From Thermohalobaculum sp039033215 (GTDB lineage Bacteria; Pseudomonadota; Alphaproteobacteria; Rhodobacterales; Rhodobacteraceae), in NCBI GenBank assembly GCA_039033215.1, contig JBCCDA010000011.1, positions 1 to 64,000 on the forward strand: a stretch of DNA of 64,000 nucleotides, in the 5' to 3' direction. Below are positions 35,968 to 45,520 of this stretch, piece after piece (within the stretch, counting starts at the first letter, position 1; each line of letters opens with the position of its first letter). Under the pieces are notes generated by a model that saw only the letters and a program-made list of their open reading frames with translations, was not told where the DNA came from and searched no databases. The position numbers and the translations under genes are program-made.

Positions 35968-37581
35968 GTGGAGGCCTACGACTACATCATCGTTGGCGCG
36001 GGATCGGCGGGATGCGCGCTGGCCTACCGCCTGACCGACAGTGGCCGCCACCGCGTCCTGCTGCTGGAAGCGGGGGGCCGCGACCGGAGCGTTTGGGTCC
36101 ACATGCCCATCGGGTACGGCAAGACCTATTACGACGAGCGGATCAACTGGAAGTACATGACCGAACCGGAACCCGGCCTGGGCGGCAATCGCAGCTATTG
36201 GCCCCGTGGCAAGGTGCTGGGGGGCTCCAGCTCGATCAACGCCATGGTCTATGTCCGCGGACATCCACGGGACTACGACGACTGGGCGGAAGTTGCACCG
36301 GGCTGGGGTTGGGACGATGTCGCGCCGGTCTTCAAACGAATGGAGGATTGGTCCGGGGAGGCCAGCGACTGGCGCGGCAAAGGGGGGCCAGTATCAGTGT
36401 ACGATGTCGCTTCCGACATCCATCCCCTCACCCGTACCTATCTGAAAGCTGCGGAGCAGAACGCCATCGCCGTCAATCCTGACTACAACGGTGCCGAAAT
36501 GGAGGGAGCCACCTGCTATCAGATCACCACGAAGGGTGGTCTGCGGGCGTCGGCCGCTCGAGGTTACCTGTGGCCTGCCAGACAGAGGCACAACCTGCGG
36601 GTCGAGACCCGCGCGCACGCCACCCAGATCTTGTTCGAAGGCAAACGCGCAGTCGGTGTCGAGTACCGGCAGAACGGTCAACTCCGCCAAGCTCGGGCAG
36701 GGGAGGTGATCTTGTCCGGCGGCGCGATCAACTCGCCCCAGATCCTGCAGCTTTCCGGCATAGGACCAGGCGATCTGTTGCAGCAGCACGGCATTCCATT
36801 GGTTTGCGCCTCGCCGCAGGTTGGCGAAAATCTCCGGGATCACCTGGGTCTCGACCATCTCTTCCGGGCGAACGTCCCGACCCTGAACCAGGAACTGGGC
36901 CCGTGGCTCGGCAAACTGCGTGCTGGGATGCGTTACCTGCTGACCAGACGCGGCCCGCTGTCGCTCAGCCTCAACCAGGGCGGCGGCTTTGTGCGGGTGA
37001 TGCCCGATGCAACCAGACCTGATGCCCAGCTCTACTTCTCGCCTGTCAGCTACACCCGTGCGCCGCCTGGTACGCGCCCGTTGATGAACCCCGATCCGTT
37101 CCCGGGTTTCTTGCTTGGCTTCAACCCGTGCAAACCGACAAGTAAGGGCCACGTACATATCCGTGCGCCAGACCCCGATGTGGCACCGGAGCTACGCGCC
37201 AACTACTTGAACACGGAGCATGATCGCCGAATGATGGTGGCGGGCGTTCGGTTCCTGCGCAAGATTTCGGAGGCACCTGCGCTGAGCGCCGTCATCGATC
37301 ACGAAATCGAACCCGGGCCAGACGTCCAGTCTGATGACGAGATCGCGGACTTCGCGCGCGCCAAGTCCTGGACAGTGTTCCATCAATGCGGAACTTGTCA
37401 GATGGGCCGGGATGTTGCGACTTCAGTTGTCGATGCGCGTCTTCGGGTCCACGGCACCGAGCGACTTCGTGTCGTAGACGCGTCGGTGTTTCCCGGCATC
37501 CCCACTGGAAATACGAACGCGCCTGCGATGATGGTTGGCGAACGGGCATCGGACCTGATCCTGGAAGACGCAAAGCGATAG
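35968..37581 (+). CDS. GMC-family oxidoreductase, choline dehydrogenase-like
   Basis: A 537-residue FAD-dependent alcohol dehydrogenase/oxidase. The FAD motif IIVGAGSAGCALAYRL is at the N-terminus, the signature RGKVLGGSSSINAMVYVRG near residue 85, and the C-terminal catalytic pair is present as FHQCGTCQMG and GNTNAPAMMVGERA. It starts with GTG one base after the permease stop. The alcohol oxidised is unknown: choline, another amino alcohol or a polyol are possible, consistent with an amine-type uptake locus. Confidence 0.9.
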   Translation: MEAYDYIIVGAGSAGCALAYRLTDSGRHRVLLLEAGGRDRSVWVHMPIGYGKTYYDERINWKYMTEPEPGLGGNRSYWPRGKVLGGSSSINAMVYVRGHPRDYDDWAEVAPGWGWDDVAPVFKRMEDWSGEASDWRGKGGPVSVYDVASDIHPLTRTYLKAAEQNAIAVNPDYNGAEMEGATCYQITTKGGLRASAARGYLWPARQRHNLRVETRAHATQILFEGKRAVGVEYRQNGQLRQARAGEVILSGGAINSPQILQLSGIGPGDLLQQHGIPLVCASPQVGENLRDHLGLDHLFRANVPTLNQELGPWLGKLRAGMRYLLTRRGPLSLSLNQGGGFVRVMPDATRPDAQLYFSPVSYTRAPPGTRPLMNPDPFPGFLLGFNPCKPTSKGHVHIRAPDPDVAPELRANYLNTEHDRRMMVAGVRFLRKISEAPALSAVIDHEIEPGPDVQSDDEIADFARAKSWTVFHQCGTCQMGRDVATSVVDARLRVHGTERLRVVDASVFPGIPTGNTNAPAMMVGERASDLILEDAKR

Positions 37582-37600
37582 ATCCCCTGAAAGGGCACGC

Positions 37601-38698
37601 ATGAAACTATCGAGCATTGAGACGTTCTGCACCCAAGACGTCGGCTTCGTCCGCGTGACAGCCGAGAACGACGCGCAGGGATGGGGCCAAGTGTCGACCT
37701 ACCACTCCGACATCACGGCCCAAGTGCTACACCGGCAGGTCGCACCTTGGATCCTGTGGCAGGACACGACGGATCTGGATGATCTGCTGGATCTGGTCAC
37801 CGAGCACGAGCACAAGTTCCCAGGATCTTACCTGCGCCGGGCGATCGGCGGGGTGGATACGGCGATCTGGGATCTGCGCGGCAAGCTCGCGGGCAAGCCT
37901 GTGGCCGAGCTTCTGGGCGGCAGTGCCGGGCCCATCCGGGCCTATGCCTCGTCCATGAAACGCGACATCACGCCGGCGGACGAGGCCGCGAGGTTGAAGC
38001 ACTTGCGCGACACCAAAGGTTTCGATGCCTTCAAGGTTCGGGCGGGGGCTGAGGTCGGGCGCAATCAGGACGAATGGCCAGGGCGAACCGAGGAGATTAT
38101 TCCCTTGATGCGCCGGGAACTCGGACACGAAGTCGACCTGCTTATCGACGCCAACAGTTGCTATTCGCCCGATCAAGCCATCAAAGTTGGCCATATCCTC
38201 CAGGACAACGGCTTCTGTCACTTCGAGGAACCATGCCCCTATTGGGAACTGGAGCAGACGAAAAAGGTCACCGACGCGCTGGATTTGGATGTGACCGGCG
38301 GCGAGCAAGACTGCGATCTGCCAACCTGGCGGCGGATGATCGATATGCGGGCAGTCGACATCGTGCAACCGGACATTCTTTACCTCGGCGGGATCTGCCG
38401 AACGCTCCGCGTTGTCCAAATGGCCAAGGCCGCAGGCCTGCCAGTGACACCACACTGCGCCAACCTCTCGCTGGTGACACTGTTCACCATGCATCTGCTC
38501 CGGGCGATCCCAAACGCAGGCAAGTACCTAGAGTTTTCGATCGAAGGTGAAGACTACTATCCGTGGCAGGATGGCCTCTTCGTTGCATCACCGTACGAGA
38601 TTGAAGACGGCCATGCCCGCGTGACGGACGCGCCTGGATGGGGCGTCGAGATCGACCCGGATTGGCTTGCCAGATCGTCCTACAGCATCACCGAGTAG
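37601..38698 (+). CDS. Enolase-superfamily enzyme, mandelate racemase/muconate lactonizing type
   Basis: A 365-residue barrel enzyme that abstracts an alpha-proton from a carboxylate with Mg. The KxR base motif (FKVRAG, about residue 148), metal ligands in LLIDANSCYS, HFEEP and GGEQD, and the barrel-end histidine in VTPHCAN are present. The reaction may be racemisation, dehydration or cycloisomerisation; it cannot be told from sequence. It is the last enzyme gene of the locus, 19 bases after the GMC gene. Confidence 0.9.
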   Translation: MKLSSIETFCTQDVGFVRVTAENDAQGWGQVSTYHSDITAQVLHRQVAPWILWQDTTDLDDLLDLVTEHEHKFPGSYLRRAIGGVDTAIWDLRGKLAGKPVAELLGGSAGPIRAYASSMKRDITPADEAARLKHLRDTKGFDAFKVRAGAEVGRNQDEWPGRTEEIIPLMRRELGHEVDLLIDANSCYSPDQAIKVGHILQDNGFCHFEEPCPYWELEQTKKVTDALDLDVTGGEQDCDLPTWRRMIDMRAVDIVQPDILYLGGICRTLRVVQMAKAAGLPVTPHCANLSLVTLFTMHLLRAIPNAGKYLEFSIEGEDYYPWQDGLFVASPYEIEDGHARVTDAPGWGVEIDPDWLARSSYSITE

Positions 38699-38803
38699 GT
38701 GAGCCGGTTCTAGTTGGCCGATACCCAAAAACCCTGCGACACCGCTTTGTTTACAACCGGGTACGAGGTTCCAACATGTAAGGATTCCCTTTAGTCAGGC
38801 ACT

Positions 38804-39556
38804 ATGGATTCAGGTTCGGGATTTGCGGCACTGCTTGCCCAAACGGGTCAGACGAACGATCTGGCTGACTGCTGGTCAGGACTCTGCGGTGCCTTGTCGG
38901 ACTTCGAGATCGATCGCGTTCTCTACGCTCGCAAGCCATTGGCTGATCACCGCACGTTTCACAACCGCTTCCGACTGACCTGGTTCTCTACCTATGGCGA
39001 GCAAGCGGACAGTCTGTTCATTGAGAAAGGTGGCTATGTCACCAGCCAGACCATCCGTTGGGCGCTGGACAACGCAGGGGCCGTGAGCTGGCGGGTGAAC
39101 CGGGATCGCTACCTCCTGGGAAAGATGTCTGGTCAGGAAGAGGCCGTTCATCTGCGGATGCGCGAACTGGGTCTGTTGGCCGGGATCACCTACGCGAACC
39201 CGATCCTGTCGAACGCGGTCCGCTCGGGCTTTGGACTGTGCTTCAGGGAAGGGCTGGATCAGGACGATGCAGACCATATCTGGTCAGAAGAGGCGACCCG
39301 CATCATTCCGTATCTACAGCTGTTCGAACTGGCGGCGTCTCAGATGCGGAACGTGTCGCAAGGACAGATCCTTACGGCACGGCAGATTGATATCCTGCGG
39401 TTGACTGTAGACGGCAAGACAACCGGCGAGATTGCCAGCCTTCTGGCTGTCCACAGACGCACAGTCGAGGAACACCTCCGGTCCATCCGCGATCGACTGG
39501 GCGTTACGACCACCCTTCAGGCAGCGGTGATTGCCACACAGCAGGGCCAGATCTGA
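38804..39556 (+). CDS. LuxR-family transcriptional regulator
   Basis: A 250-residue regulator with an N-terminal autoinducer-binding-like domain (about 15-165) and a C-terminal GerE/LuxR helix-turn-helix (LTARQIDILRLTVDGKTTGEIASLL, then RTVEEHLRSIRDRLGV). No LuxI synthase gene is nearby, so this is a LuxR solo or a regulator responding to a catabolic ligand. It lies 106 bases after the enolase-superfamily gene and could control that operon or be unrelated. Confidence 0.85.
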   Translation: MDSGSGFAALLAQTGQTNDLADCWSGLCGALSDFEIDRVLYARKPLADHRTFHNRFRLTWFSTYGEQADSLFIEKGGYVTSQTIRWALDNAGAVSWRVNRDRYLLGKMSGQEEAVHLRMRELGLLAGITYANPILSNAVRSGFGLCFREGLDQDDADHIWSEEATRIIPYLQLFELAASQMRNVSQGQILTARQIDILRLTVDGKTTGEIASLLAVHRRTVEEHLRSIRDRLGVTTTLQAAVIATQQGQI

Positions 39557-39640
39557 CGGTGTGATTCCACAGTTTACGTTCACGGCAGATCTCGAGAAAG
39601 CTGAGCGACACGTCTGGAACGCCCAAGAGAAGGGTCCTCC

Positions 39641-42328
39641 ATGGAATCATTGCTCGTTCTTGTCGGCTTGCTCATCGTGGCGGGCCTGATCTGGGCTTTC
39701 GTGGCGCCGATCTACCTTCTGATTTCAAACAACAGGCTTGCCCGCAGGGTCGAGCAGCTTGAAGCGCATCTGTCTGCGGCAGATCCAGGCTTCAAACCGT
39801 CATCTGATCCTTTTGCGATACCATCAAGTCTCAGTGGATCCGCCGAGCAATCACGGCCATCCGCATCGGCTGGCGTGATATCGACCAGTGACCCACAGGA
39901 AGATGCCGAAAGTGATGCAGGCTCTGCAGAAGAGAAACCGGCAGCGCCTCCGGGACAGAATTACGTCTTCACCGATGAGAACAAGGCTCTGTTGAAGAGC
40001 TGGCTCGCCCAGAACTGGGTCTCGGTCGTGGCGGTACTGTCGCTGACGTTCGCCGGGATCTTCTTCGTGCGCTATGGGATCGAGCACGGACTGCTGCCGC
40101 CGGGTTTGCGTGTCGCATGCGGTCTCGCGTTGGGTGCCGCCCTGATCTTTGCCGGAGAGCGCCTGCGCCGCATCGGGGGCTCCGGCCCCGGAACGTTGGG
40201 CGATCTGCTGCCAGGCACGTTGTGCGTCGGTGGCATTGTAAGCCTTTACTCCGCAGTCCTGGGCGCGCGGCTCCTGTACGATCTTATTGGTGCAGGTATG
40301 TCGTTTGCAGGTCTCGCAGGCGTTGCCGTGATCTCAGTTGTGCTGGGACTGCCGCACGGGGCTTTCCTCACGATCATGGGTATCGGATGTGCTGTTCTTG
40401 CACCCTTTGTTATCGGGGGCGAGGCGGACGACGTAAGCGGACTGTTCTACTATTTCGCGCTGATCGGCTTCGTTGCCCTGATCACGGACAGTGTCTCGCG
40501 CACGGCCTGGGTTTCAACGCTTGGACTGGGCATGGTCTATCTTGGCGCCAGCCTGCTGTATGTTGCTACCCCTGATGTCGAACTGCATCTCCTGGCTTTC
40601 GGTGGGCTCATCAGCGCCGGGACAATGACGATCCCGTTGCAGTCGATGAGACCCAGCTTTGACGGCGGGATGACGTTCTCTCACTTTCACCGAAGAGGAC
40701 CCGCCGAAGCGGCGGGCTTCCCGACCCGGCTGGCGATGGGCGGTATTGTCGGTCTGATCGCGATTTCGGTCATCATCGCCGGGCAAAGCTCTGCTGCATT
40801 CTGGGCCGCACTTGCTGCACTTGCCCTGCTGATGGTGGTGCTGGCGTTCTGGCTGGAGACACCGGTGCTGGACGACGCCGCGCCGCTGGTCCTTGCAGCG
40901 ATGCTCGGGATCATTGCCTTGAACGGGTATTTCGACCTCGACGTTGCCTTTTCGTTCAGAACGGCTGAGGTAGGCTTCGCGGAAAGTGCACCCCACACGA
41001 TGCTATGGCTGACGCTTTTCGGGCTGTCACTCTCGGTCGTTGCCGGCTGGAAGAGCGCCACTACGGCGCAGTTTCAAAACGCCTGGGCAGCGGGAGCCGC
41101 GGTCTTCGCACCGGGGGTGGTGGTCACGCTCGCCTTGTGGTGGGCGCCGAGCGCCCAACTGCCCGATACGACATGGGCACTTCACGTTGCCGCCGTGGCG
41201 CTCGTGCTGACCTTTCTGGCGAGACAAGCTTTCGGAGCTGACACAGATCAGCGATTCAGGCCGTCAGTTTACGCACTCGCCGCGCTGAACATGGTCGCGT
41301 TTGCGCTGTCCATCGTCCTGACCGAAACAGCACTAACCCTCGCCTTTGCAGCGCTCGCATTCTCGGCAGCATGGCTGGACCGCCGGTACGATCTGCCGCT
41401 GGTCGCACGCCTCTTGCAAGTTGGCGTGGTCGTTTGTGGTTACCGGCTGCTGGTTGATCCGGGTGTCTTCTGGGCCCTCCAAGCACCGCTACATGAAGTT
41501 TTGCTCGCCTTTTTAGGCGTCACCGCAGCTTTGTTCGCGTCGTTGAGATTGCTTCAACAAAGGGACAGGGTGCATGCGCTCATAGTTGTCGAGTCCGCGG
41601 CCTGGTCCTTCCCCGGCATTCTGGCCTGTGTGCTGGTGTACCGTCAGCTAGATGACGGTCTCGGCAACAGCTCAGGCCACTGGGCTCTCTCGATCTACGG
41701 CATGATCTGGATGATCTCCGGCGCGGTTCAGGCCCACCGGGCAAAGATCGGCACCGGGTTGCAATCCGTCCGGCACCTCTTGGCAGTCGTCTTCGGCGGG
41801 ATGGGCGGGTTCCTGCTGCTCGCTGCACTGACAATTCGAAATCCCCTGCTTGGCGGTGAGATCCTGGGACCGTCTCCCGTAGACAGCCTGATGGTTGCCT
41901 ATGCGCTGCCTGCTTTGCTTATCGCCGTGGTTCTGTACCTGGTTGAGGTGCCGGTCCTTGACCTGCGCCGGGCTATGGTCGCGCTTGCCATCGCAAACGT
42001 GGTGGCCTGGATCGGGCTTGAGATCCGTCGGCTTTGGCAGGGACCTGACCTCACGGTTCCCGGCGTCGTGGACGGAGATCTCTATACATATACAGTTGTG
42101 CTGATGCTGGTCGGGGCCGGTTTGCTGACGTGGTCGATCAAGACTGGATCAACCCTGCTTCGACGCAGCGCAATGGCCATCATCGGCGTCACAATCGCAA
42201 AGGTGTTCCTGATTGATATGTCAGGTCTAGACGGACTGATCCGGGTCGCCGCGTTTCTTGGCCTGGGTCTGACCCTCGCAGGTCTGGCTTGGCTGGACGC
42301 GGTCGTTCGACAAAAGCGCGGGCAGTGA
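39641..42328 (+). CDS. DUF2339 multi-spanning membrane protein
   Basis: An 895-residue inner-membrane protein with an N-terminal helix, a charged, low-complexity cytoplasmic stretch (about 40-110) and then more than twenty hydrophobic segments. The conserved start of the DUF2339 domain, NWVSVVAVLSLTFAGIFFVRYGIEHGLLPPGLR, lies near residues 127-160. Members are widespread in Proteobacteria and their function is unknown. It stands alone between a regulator and the acyl-CoA operon, with no evident partner. No catalytic motif was noticed. Confidence 0.85.
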   Translation: MESLLVLVGLLIVAGLIWAFVAPIYLLISNNRLARRVEQLEAHLSAADPGFKPSSDPFAIPSSLSGSAEQSRPSASAGVISTSDPQEDAESDAGSAEEKPAAPPGQNYVFTDENKALLKSWLAQNWVSVVAVLSLTFAGIFFVRYGIEHGLLPPGLRVACGLALGAALIFAGERLRRIGGSGPGTLGDLLPGTLCVGGIVSLYSAVLGARLLYDLIGAGMSFAGLAGVAVISVVLGLPHGAFLTIMGIGCAVLAPFVIGGEADDVSGLFYYFALIGFVALITDSVSRTAWVSTLGLGMVYLGASLLYVATPDVELHLLAFGGLISAGTMTIPLQSMRPSFDGGMTFSHFHRRGPAEAAGFPTRLAMGGIVGLIAISVIIAGQSSAAFWAALAALALLMVVLAFWLETPVLDDAAPLVLAAMLGIIALNGYFDLDVAFSFRTAEVGFAESAPHTMLWLTLFGLSLSVVAGWKSATTAQFQNAWAAGAAVFAPGVVVTLALWWAPSAQLPDTTWALHVAAVALVLTFLARQAFGADTDQRFRPSVYALAALNMVAFALSIVLTETALTLAFAALAFSAAWLDRRYDLPLVARLLQVGVVVCGYRLLVDPGVFWALQAPLHEVLLAFLGVTAALFASLRLLQQRDRVHALIVVESAAWSFPGILACVLVYRQLDDGLGNSSGHWALSIYGMIWMISGAVQAHRAKIGTGLQSVRHLLAVVFGGMGGFLLLAALTIRNPLLGGEILGPSPVDSLMVAYALPALLIAVVLYLVEVPVLDLRRAMVALAIANVVAWIGLEIRRLWQGPDLTVPGVVDGDLYTYTVVLMLVGAGLLTWSIKTGSTLLRRSAMAIIGVTIAKVFLIDMSGLDGLIRVAAFLGLGLTLAGLAWLDAVVRQKRGQ

Positions 42329-42460
42329 AGCGTCACCGTTCTTCTTTGGTGCCCCACTCAAACCCCGGCTCCTGCCGTGTCGGCAGCCCGCGGACACCGA
42401 CCTGCGCGATATCATCCATCCGAACACGGGTGCTGCCTGCCTGTGCTAGGATCCGAGCCC

Positions 42461-42970
42461 ATGAAACAGCAAAGCCAACTCACCCCCGATCCCGGCGGTC
42501 AGATCCACGTAGCCCGCTATGGCCGTGATCTGGAGGATTTCACGACCGGCGATGTCTATGAACACCGTCCGGGCCGCACCATTACCCAGGCCGACAACAT
42601 CCAGTTCAGCCTGCTGACCATGAACCGTCATCCAGTCCACTGCGATGCGAACTACGCCAAAGACTCCGAGTTCGGACAGGAGCTGGTGAACTCGACGCTA
42701 TCTCTGGCAGTTGTAACGGGGCTGACGGTGGACGATGTCTCGGGACGGGCCATCGCCAATCTGGGTTGGGACGGGATCAAACTTGTCGCCCCTGTCTTTG
42801 TTGGTGACACGCTCTACGCAAGGACCAAGGTGCTGGACGTCCGTCGCTCGAAGAGTCGTCCGCACCAGGGGATCGTGAAGACTTTCACCGAGGGCTATAA
42901 ACAGGACGGGACCGTCGTTCTCAGCTTTGAGCGCGCGAGTCTCGTTCCATCCAGGGAGAACGCGCCATGA
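42461..42970 (+). CDS. MaoC-family hydratase
   Basis: A 169-residue single hot-dog-fold (R)-specific enoyl-CoA hydratase-like protein. The family landmark is QFSLLTMNRHPVHCDANYA (about residues 47-65), with the active-site aspartate/histidine region, followed by EFGQELVNSTLSLAV. It resembles mesaconyl-CoA hydratase-type MaoC proteins. The ATG at 42461 opens the conserved protein, and the frame upstream is noise. Its stop overlaps the next start (ATGA). It is the first gene of the operon and would hydrate the unsaturated acyl-CoA made by the dehydrogenase. Confidence 0.9.
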   Translation: MKQQSQLTPDPGGQIHVARYGRDLEDFTTGDVYEHRPGRTITQADNIQFSLLTMNRHPVHCDANYAKDSEFGQELVNSTLSLAVVTGLTVDDVSGRAIANLGWDGIKLVAPVFVGDTLYARTKVLDVRRSKSRPHQGIVKTFTEGYKQDGTVVLSFERASLVPSRENAP

Positions 42971-44364
42971 ACGTTCAGAGCCAGATTTCCGCACCACCAA
43001 TCACCACCGCTCTCGCAGAGTTTGCAAGTGGGTTGAAGCATGCCGAAATACCAGATGAGGTCCGCACACGGGCCCGGCACTGCATGCTTGACGCTGCCGG
43101 CATTGCGCTAGCGTCCACGCGGTATCCCTTCGCACATCCAGTGATGGCTGGATTGCAGGCGCTGGGCTCGGACGGGGACGTGCCCGTCTTCGGGATGGCG
43201 CAGCGTTTGTCGCCTCGCGACGCAGCTACGATGAACGGGTTTCTGTGCCACGGGCTTGACTTCGACGACACCCATATCGCGGCAATAGTGCACGCGACCG
43301 CATCCGTCCTGCCAGCATGCCTGTCGGCCGCGGCAATGGCGGGGAGCACGGGTCGGGAGATGGTCACGGCATATGTCATCGGCGTTGAGACAGCGACCCG
43401 GATCGGCATGTGCGCAAAGAGCGCTTTCCATCAGCAGGGCTTTCACCCCACGGGCATGGTCGGCATCTTCGGTTGCGTTCTGGCCGCCGGCCGGCTGATG
43501 GGGCTGAACGTGAGCCAGTTGGAGAACGCACAGGGGCTAGCGGTCTCGATGGCCGGAGGCTCGATGGAGTTTCTCGAGGACGGCGCCTCGAACAAGCGCT
43601 TTCACCCGGGGTGGGCAGCTTCCGCAGCTCTGACCGCTTGCGCGCTCGCCCGCGAAGGCTTCAAAGGCGCAACTGCCCCCTACGATGGCCGCTTCGGTTT
43701 GTTCAACATCTATGGCGGGCGTTTCGCAGACTGGTTCGACTTGTCTGCCATCGCCGAAGGCTTCGGTAGCCGCTGGGAAGTCATGAACGTCGCCATCAAG
43801 CCCTACCCGACATGCCACTTCACCCATGCGGTGATTGACTGCGCGTTGGACCTGCGCGACCGGGCGCCTATAGAGCGTGTCGCAAAGATCGACGCTGCTG
43901 TCCCACAGGAGGTGCATGGCACGATCTGCGAGCCGGAGGCCAACAAGCGCCGTCCGCAGAATGACTATGACGCGAAGTTCTCTACGCACTTCCTGGTCGC
44001 GACGGCACTGAAGCACGGGCGGCTGGGATTGGCGGAACTGGAGGATGCCTTCCTCCGCGATCCGGACGTCGCCGCCCTGATGGATCGAACCCACTGCCAT
44101 CCCTATGGCGACGGCCCGTTCCCAGCCGCATACTCCGGTCGTTTGGCCATCACGCTGGACGATGGCACGGTGCTTGACCAGGACGAGCCAGTGAATCGCG
44201 GTGCCGCCCATCGTCCTCTGGAGAATGCCGAGATCGTTGCGAAGTTCCGTCAGAACGCCGCGCTATGGGCAGGGTCCGATCGTGTCGCAGCGATGGAGAC
44301 AGTGCTCCTGGATCTAGATGACGCGCCCATTGCAGCGGACGCCCTGTCCGTTTTCGGAGCCTGA
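42967..44364 (+). CDS. MmgE/PrpD-family protein
   Basis: A 465-residue member of the MmgE/PrpD family, which includes 2-methylcitrate dehydratase and cis-aconitate decarboxylase. The pattern HCMLDAAGIALAS near residue 35, FLCHGLDFDDTHIAAIVH near 90 and the KPYPTCHFTHAVIDC motif near 280 match. Metal-free hydro-lyase or decarboxylase chemistry on a branched acid is expected. A second, distinct family member sits at 54.7 kb, and neither has the methylcitrate synthase context of classic prpD. Confidence 0.9.
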   Translation: MNVQSQISAPPITTALAEFASGLKHAEIPDEVRTRARHCMLDAAGIALASTRYPFAHPVMAGLQALGSDGDVPVFGMAQRLSPRDAATMNGFLCHGLDFDDTHIAAIVHATASVLPACLSAAAMAGSTGREMVTAYVIGVETATRIGMCAKSAFHQQGFHPTGMVGIFGCVLAAGRLMGLNVSQLENAQGLAVSMAGGSMEFLEDGASNKRFHPGWAASAALTACALAREGFKGATAPYDGRFGLFNIYGGRFADWFDLSAIAEGFGSRWEVMNVAIKPYPTCHFTHAVIDCALDLRDRAPIERVAKIDAAVPQEVHGTICEPEANKRRPQNDYDAKFSTHFLVATALKHGRLGLAELEDAFLRDPDVAALMDRTHCHPYGDGPFPAAYSGRLAITLDDGTVLDQDEPVNRGAAHRPLENAEIVAKFRQNAALWAGSDRVAAMETVLLDLDDAPIAADALSVFGA

Positions 44365-44365
44365 G

Positions 44366-45520
44366 ATGCTGGACGCAGATCATGTAGAACAGGAAACGCT
44401 GATCCTCGAGGCGGTCGACAAATTTCTCGCCCGGGAAGTCGCGCCCTACGCTCAGAAACTCGAGGCGGCTGACGAGTATCCGGACGACATCGTCGAGGCG
44501 ATGAAAGCGTTGGGCCTTTTCGGGGCGGTGATCCCGGAAGAGTATGGCGGGCTCGGCCTGCGCCCCTCTACCTATGCCAAGATCATCGAGAGGATCTCCG
44601 CCGTTTGGATGTCCGTCTCCGGCATTATCAACAGCCATCTGATCATGGCGCACATCGTCACCAAGATGGGGAACGAAGAGCAGAAACGCGAGTTCCTGCC
44701 ACGCTTTGCCAGCGGTGAGACGCGCGGCGGACTGGCCCTGACCGAACCCGATTGCGGCACCGATCTTCAGGCCGTGCGCACGACCGCACGGCGCGACGGC
44801 AACGAGTACGTCGTCAATGGGACCAAGACCTGGATTTCGAACGGTATCAAGGGCACCGCCTTTGCCGTTCTGGTCAAGACCGACGCGCAGGCCGAACCCC
44901 GCCACAAGGGCATGTCCCTGTTCATCGCTGAGAAGGGTGACGGCTTCGCCCATTCGAAGAGGTTGGAGAAGCTGGGCTACAAGGGCATCGACTCGGCCGA
45001 GCTGATCTTCGATGACTTTCGGTTGCCCGGTTTCAATCTGATTGGCGGCGAGGGTAGCGGCATGGCCTGCGCGATCTCGGGGTTGGAACTTGGCCGGGTC
45101 AACATCGCCGCGCGCGGTGTCGGCGTTGCGCAGGCAGCGCTGGACGAGGCGGTGAAGTACGCACAGCAGCGCAAGACATTCGGCAAGCCAATACACGAGC
45201 ACCAGGCGATTGCCCTCAAACTGGGGGACATGGCAACCCGGACAGAAGCGGCGCGGCTCCTTACCCGTCAGGCGGCGGATGCGCTCGATCGGGGGGACCG
45301 CTGTGACTACGAGGCCGGAATGGCCAAGCTGTTCGCAACCGAAGCGGCCCTTGAGAACGCCACCGAATGTATGCGCATCCACGGCGGCTATGGCTATTCC
45401 AAGGAATTCATCGTCGAACGGCTCTACCGCGACGCGCCGCTGCTCTGCATCGGCGAGGGCACCAACGAGATTCAGCGTCTCCTGATTGCCAAGCGACTGA
45501 TCGAGAAGAACCCTATCTGA
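44366..45520 (+). CDS. Acyl-CoA dehydrogenase
   Basis: A 384-residue flavoenzyme that makes the alpha,beta-double bond of an acyl-CoA, passing electrons to ETF. ALTEPDCGTD and TKTWISNG mark the FAD region, and ECMRIHGGYGYSKEFIVERLYRDA followed by IGEGTNEIQR the C-terminus. The EYGGLGL start is typical. The chain-length preference is not readable. It starts two bases after the PrpD stop and its stop overlaps the CoA-transferase start. Confidence 0.95.
   Translation: MLDADHVEQETLILEAVDKFLAREVAPYAQKLEAADEYPDDIVEAMKALGLFGAVIPEEYGGLGLRPSTYAKIIERISAVWMSVSGIINSHLIMAHIVTKMGNEEQKREFLPRFASGETRGGLALTEPDCGTDLQAVRTTARRDGNEYVVNGTKTWISNGIKGTAFAVLVKTDAQAEPRHKGMSLFIAEKGDGFAHSKRLEKLGYKGIDSAELIFDDFRLPGFNLIGGEGSGMACAISGLELGRVNIAARGVGVAQAALDEAVKYAQQRKTFGKPIHEHQAIALKLGDMATRTEAARLLTRQAADALDRGDRCDYEAGMAKLFATEAALENATECMRIHGGYGYSKEFIVERLYRDAPLLCIGEGTNEIQRLLIAKRLIEKNPI

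Noticed and set aside
44150..45382. 410-residue minus-strand frame opposite the acyl-CoA dehydrogenase gene
   Set aside because: Shadow of a conserved gene; no motif and no ribosome-binding site.
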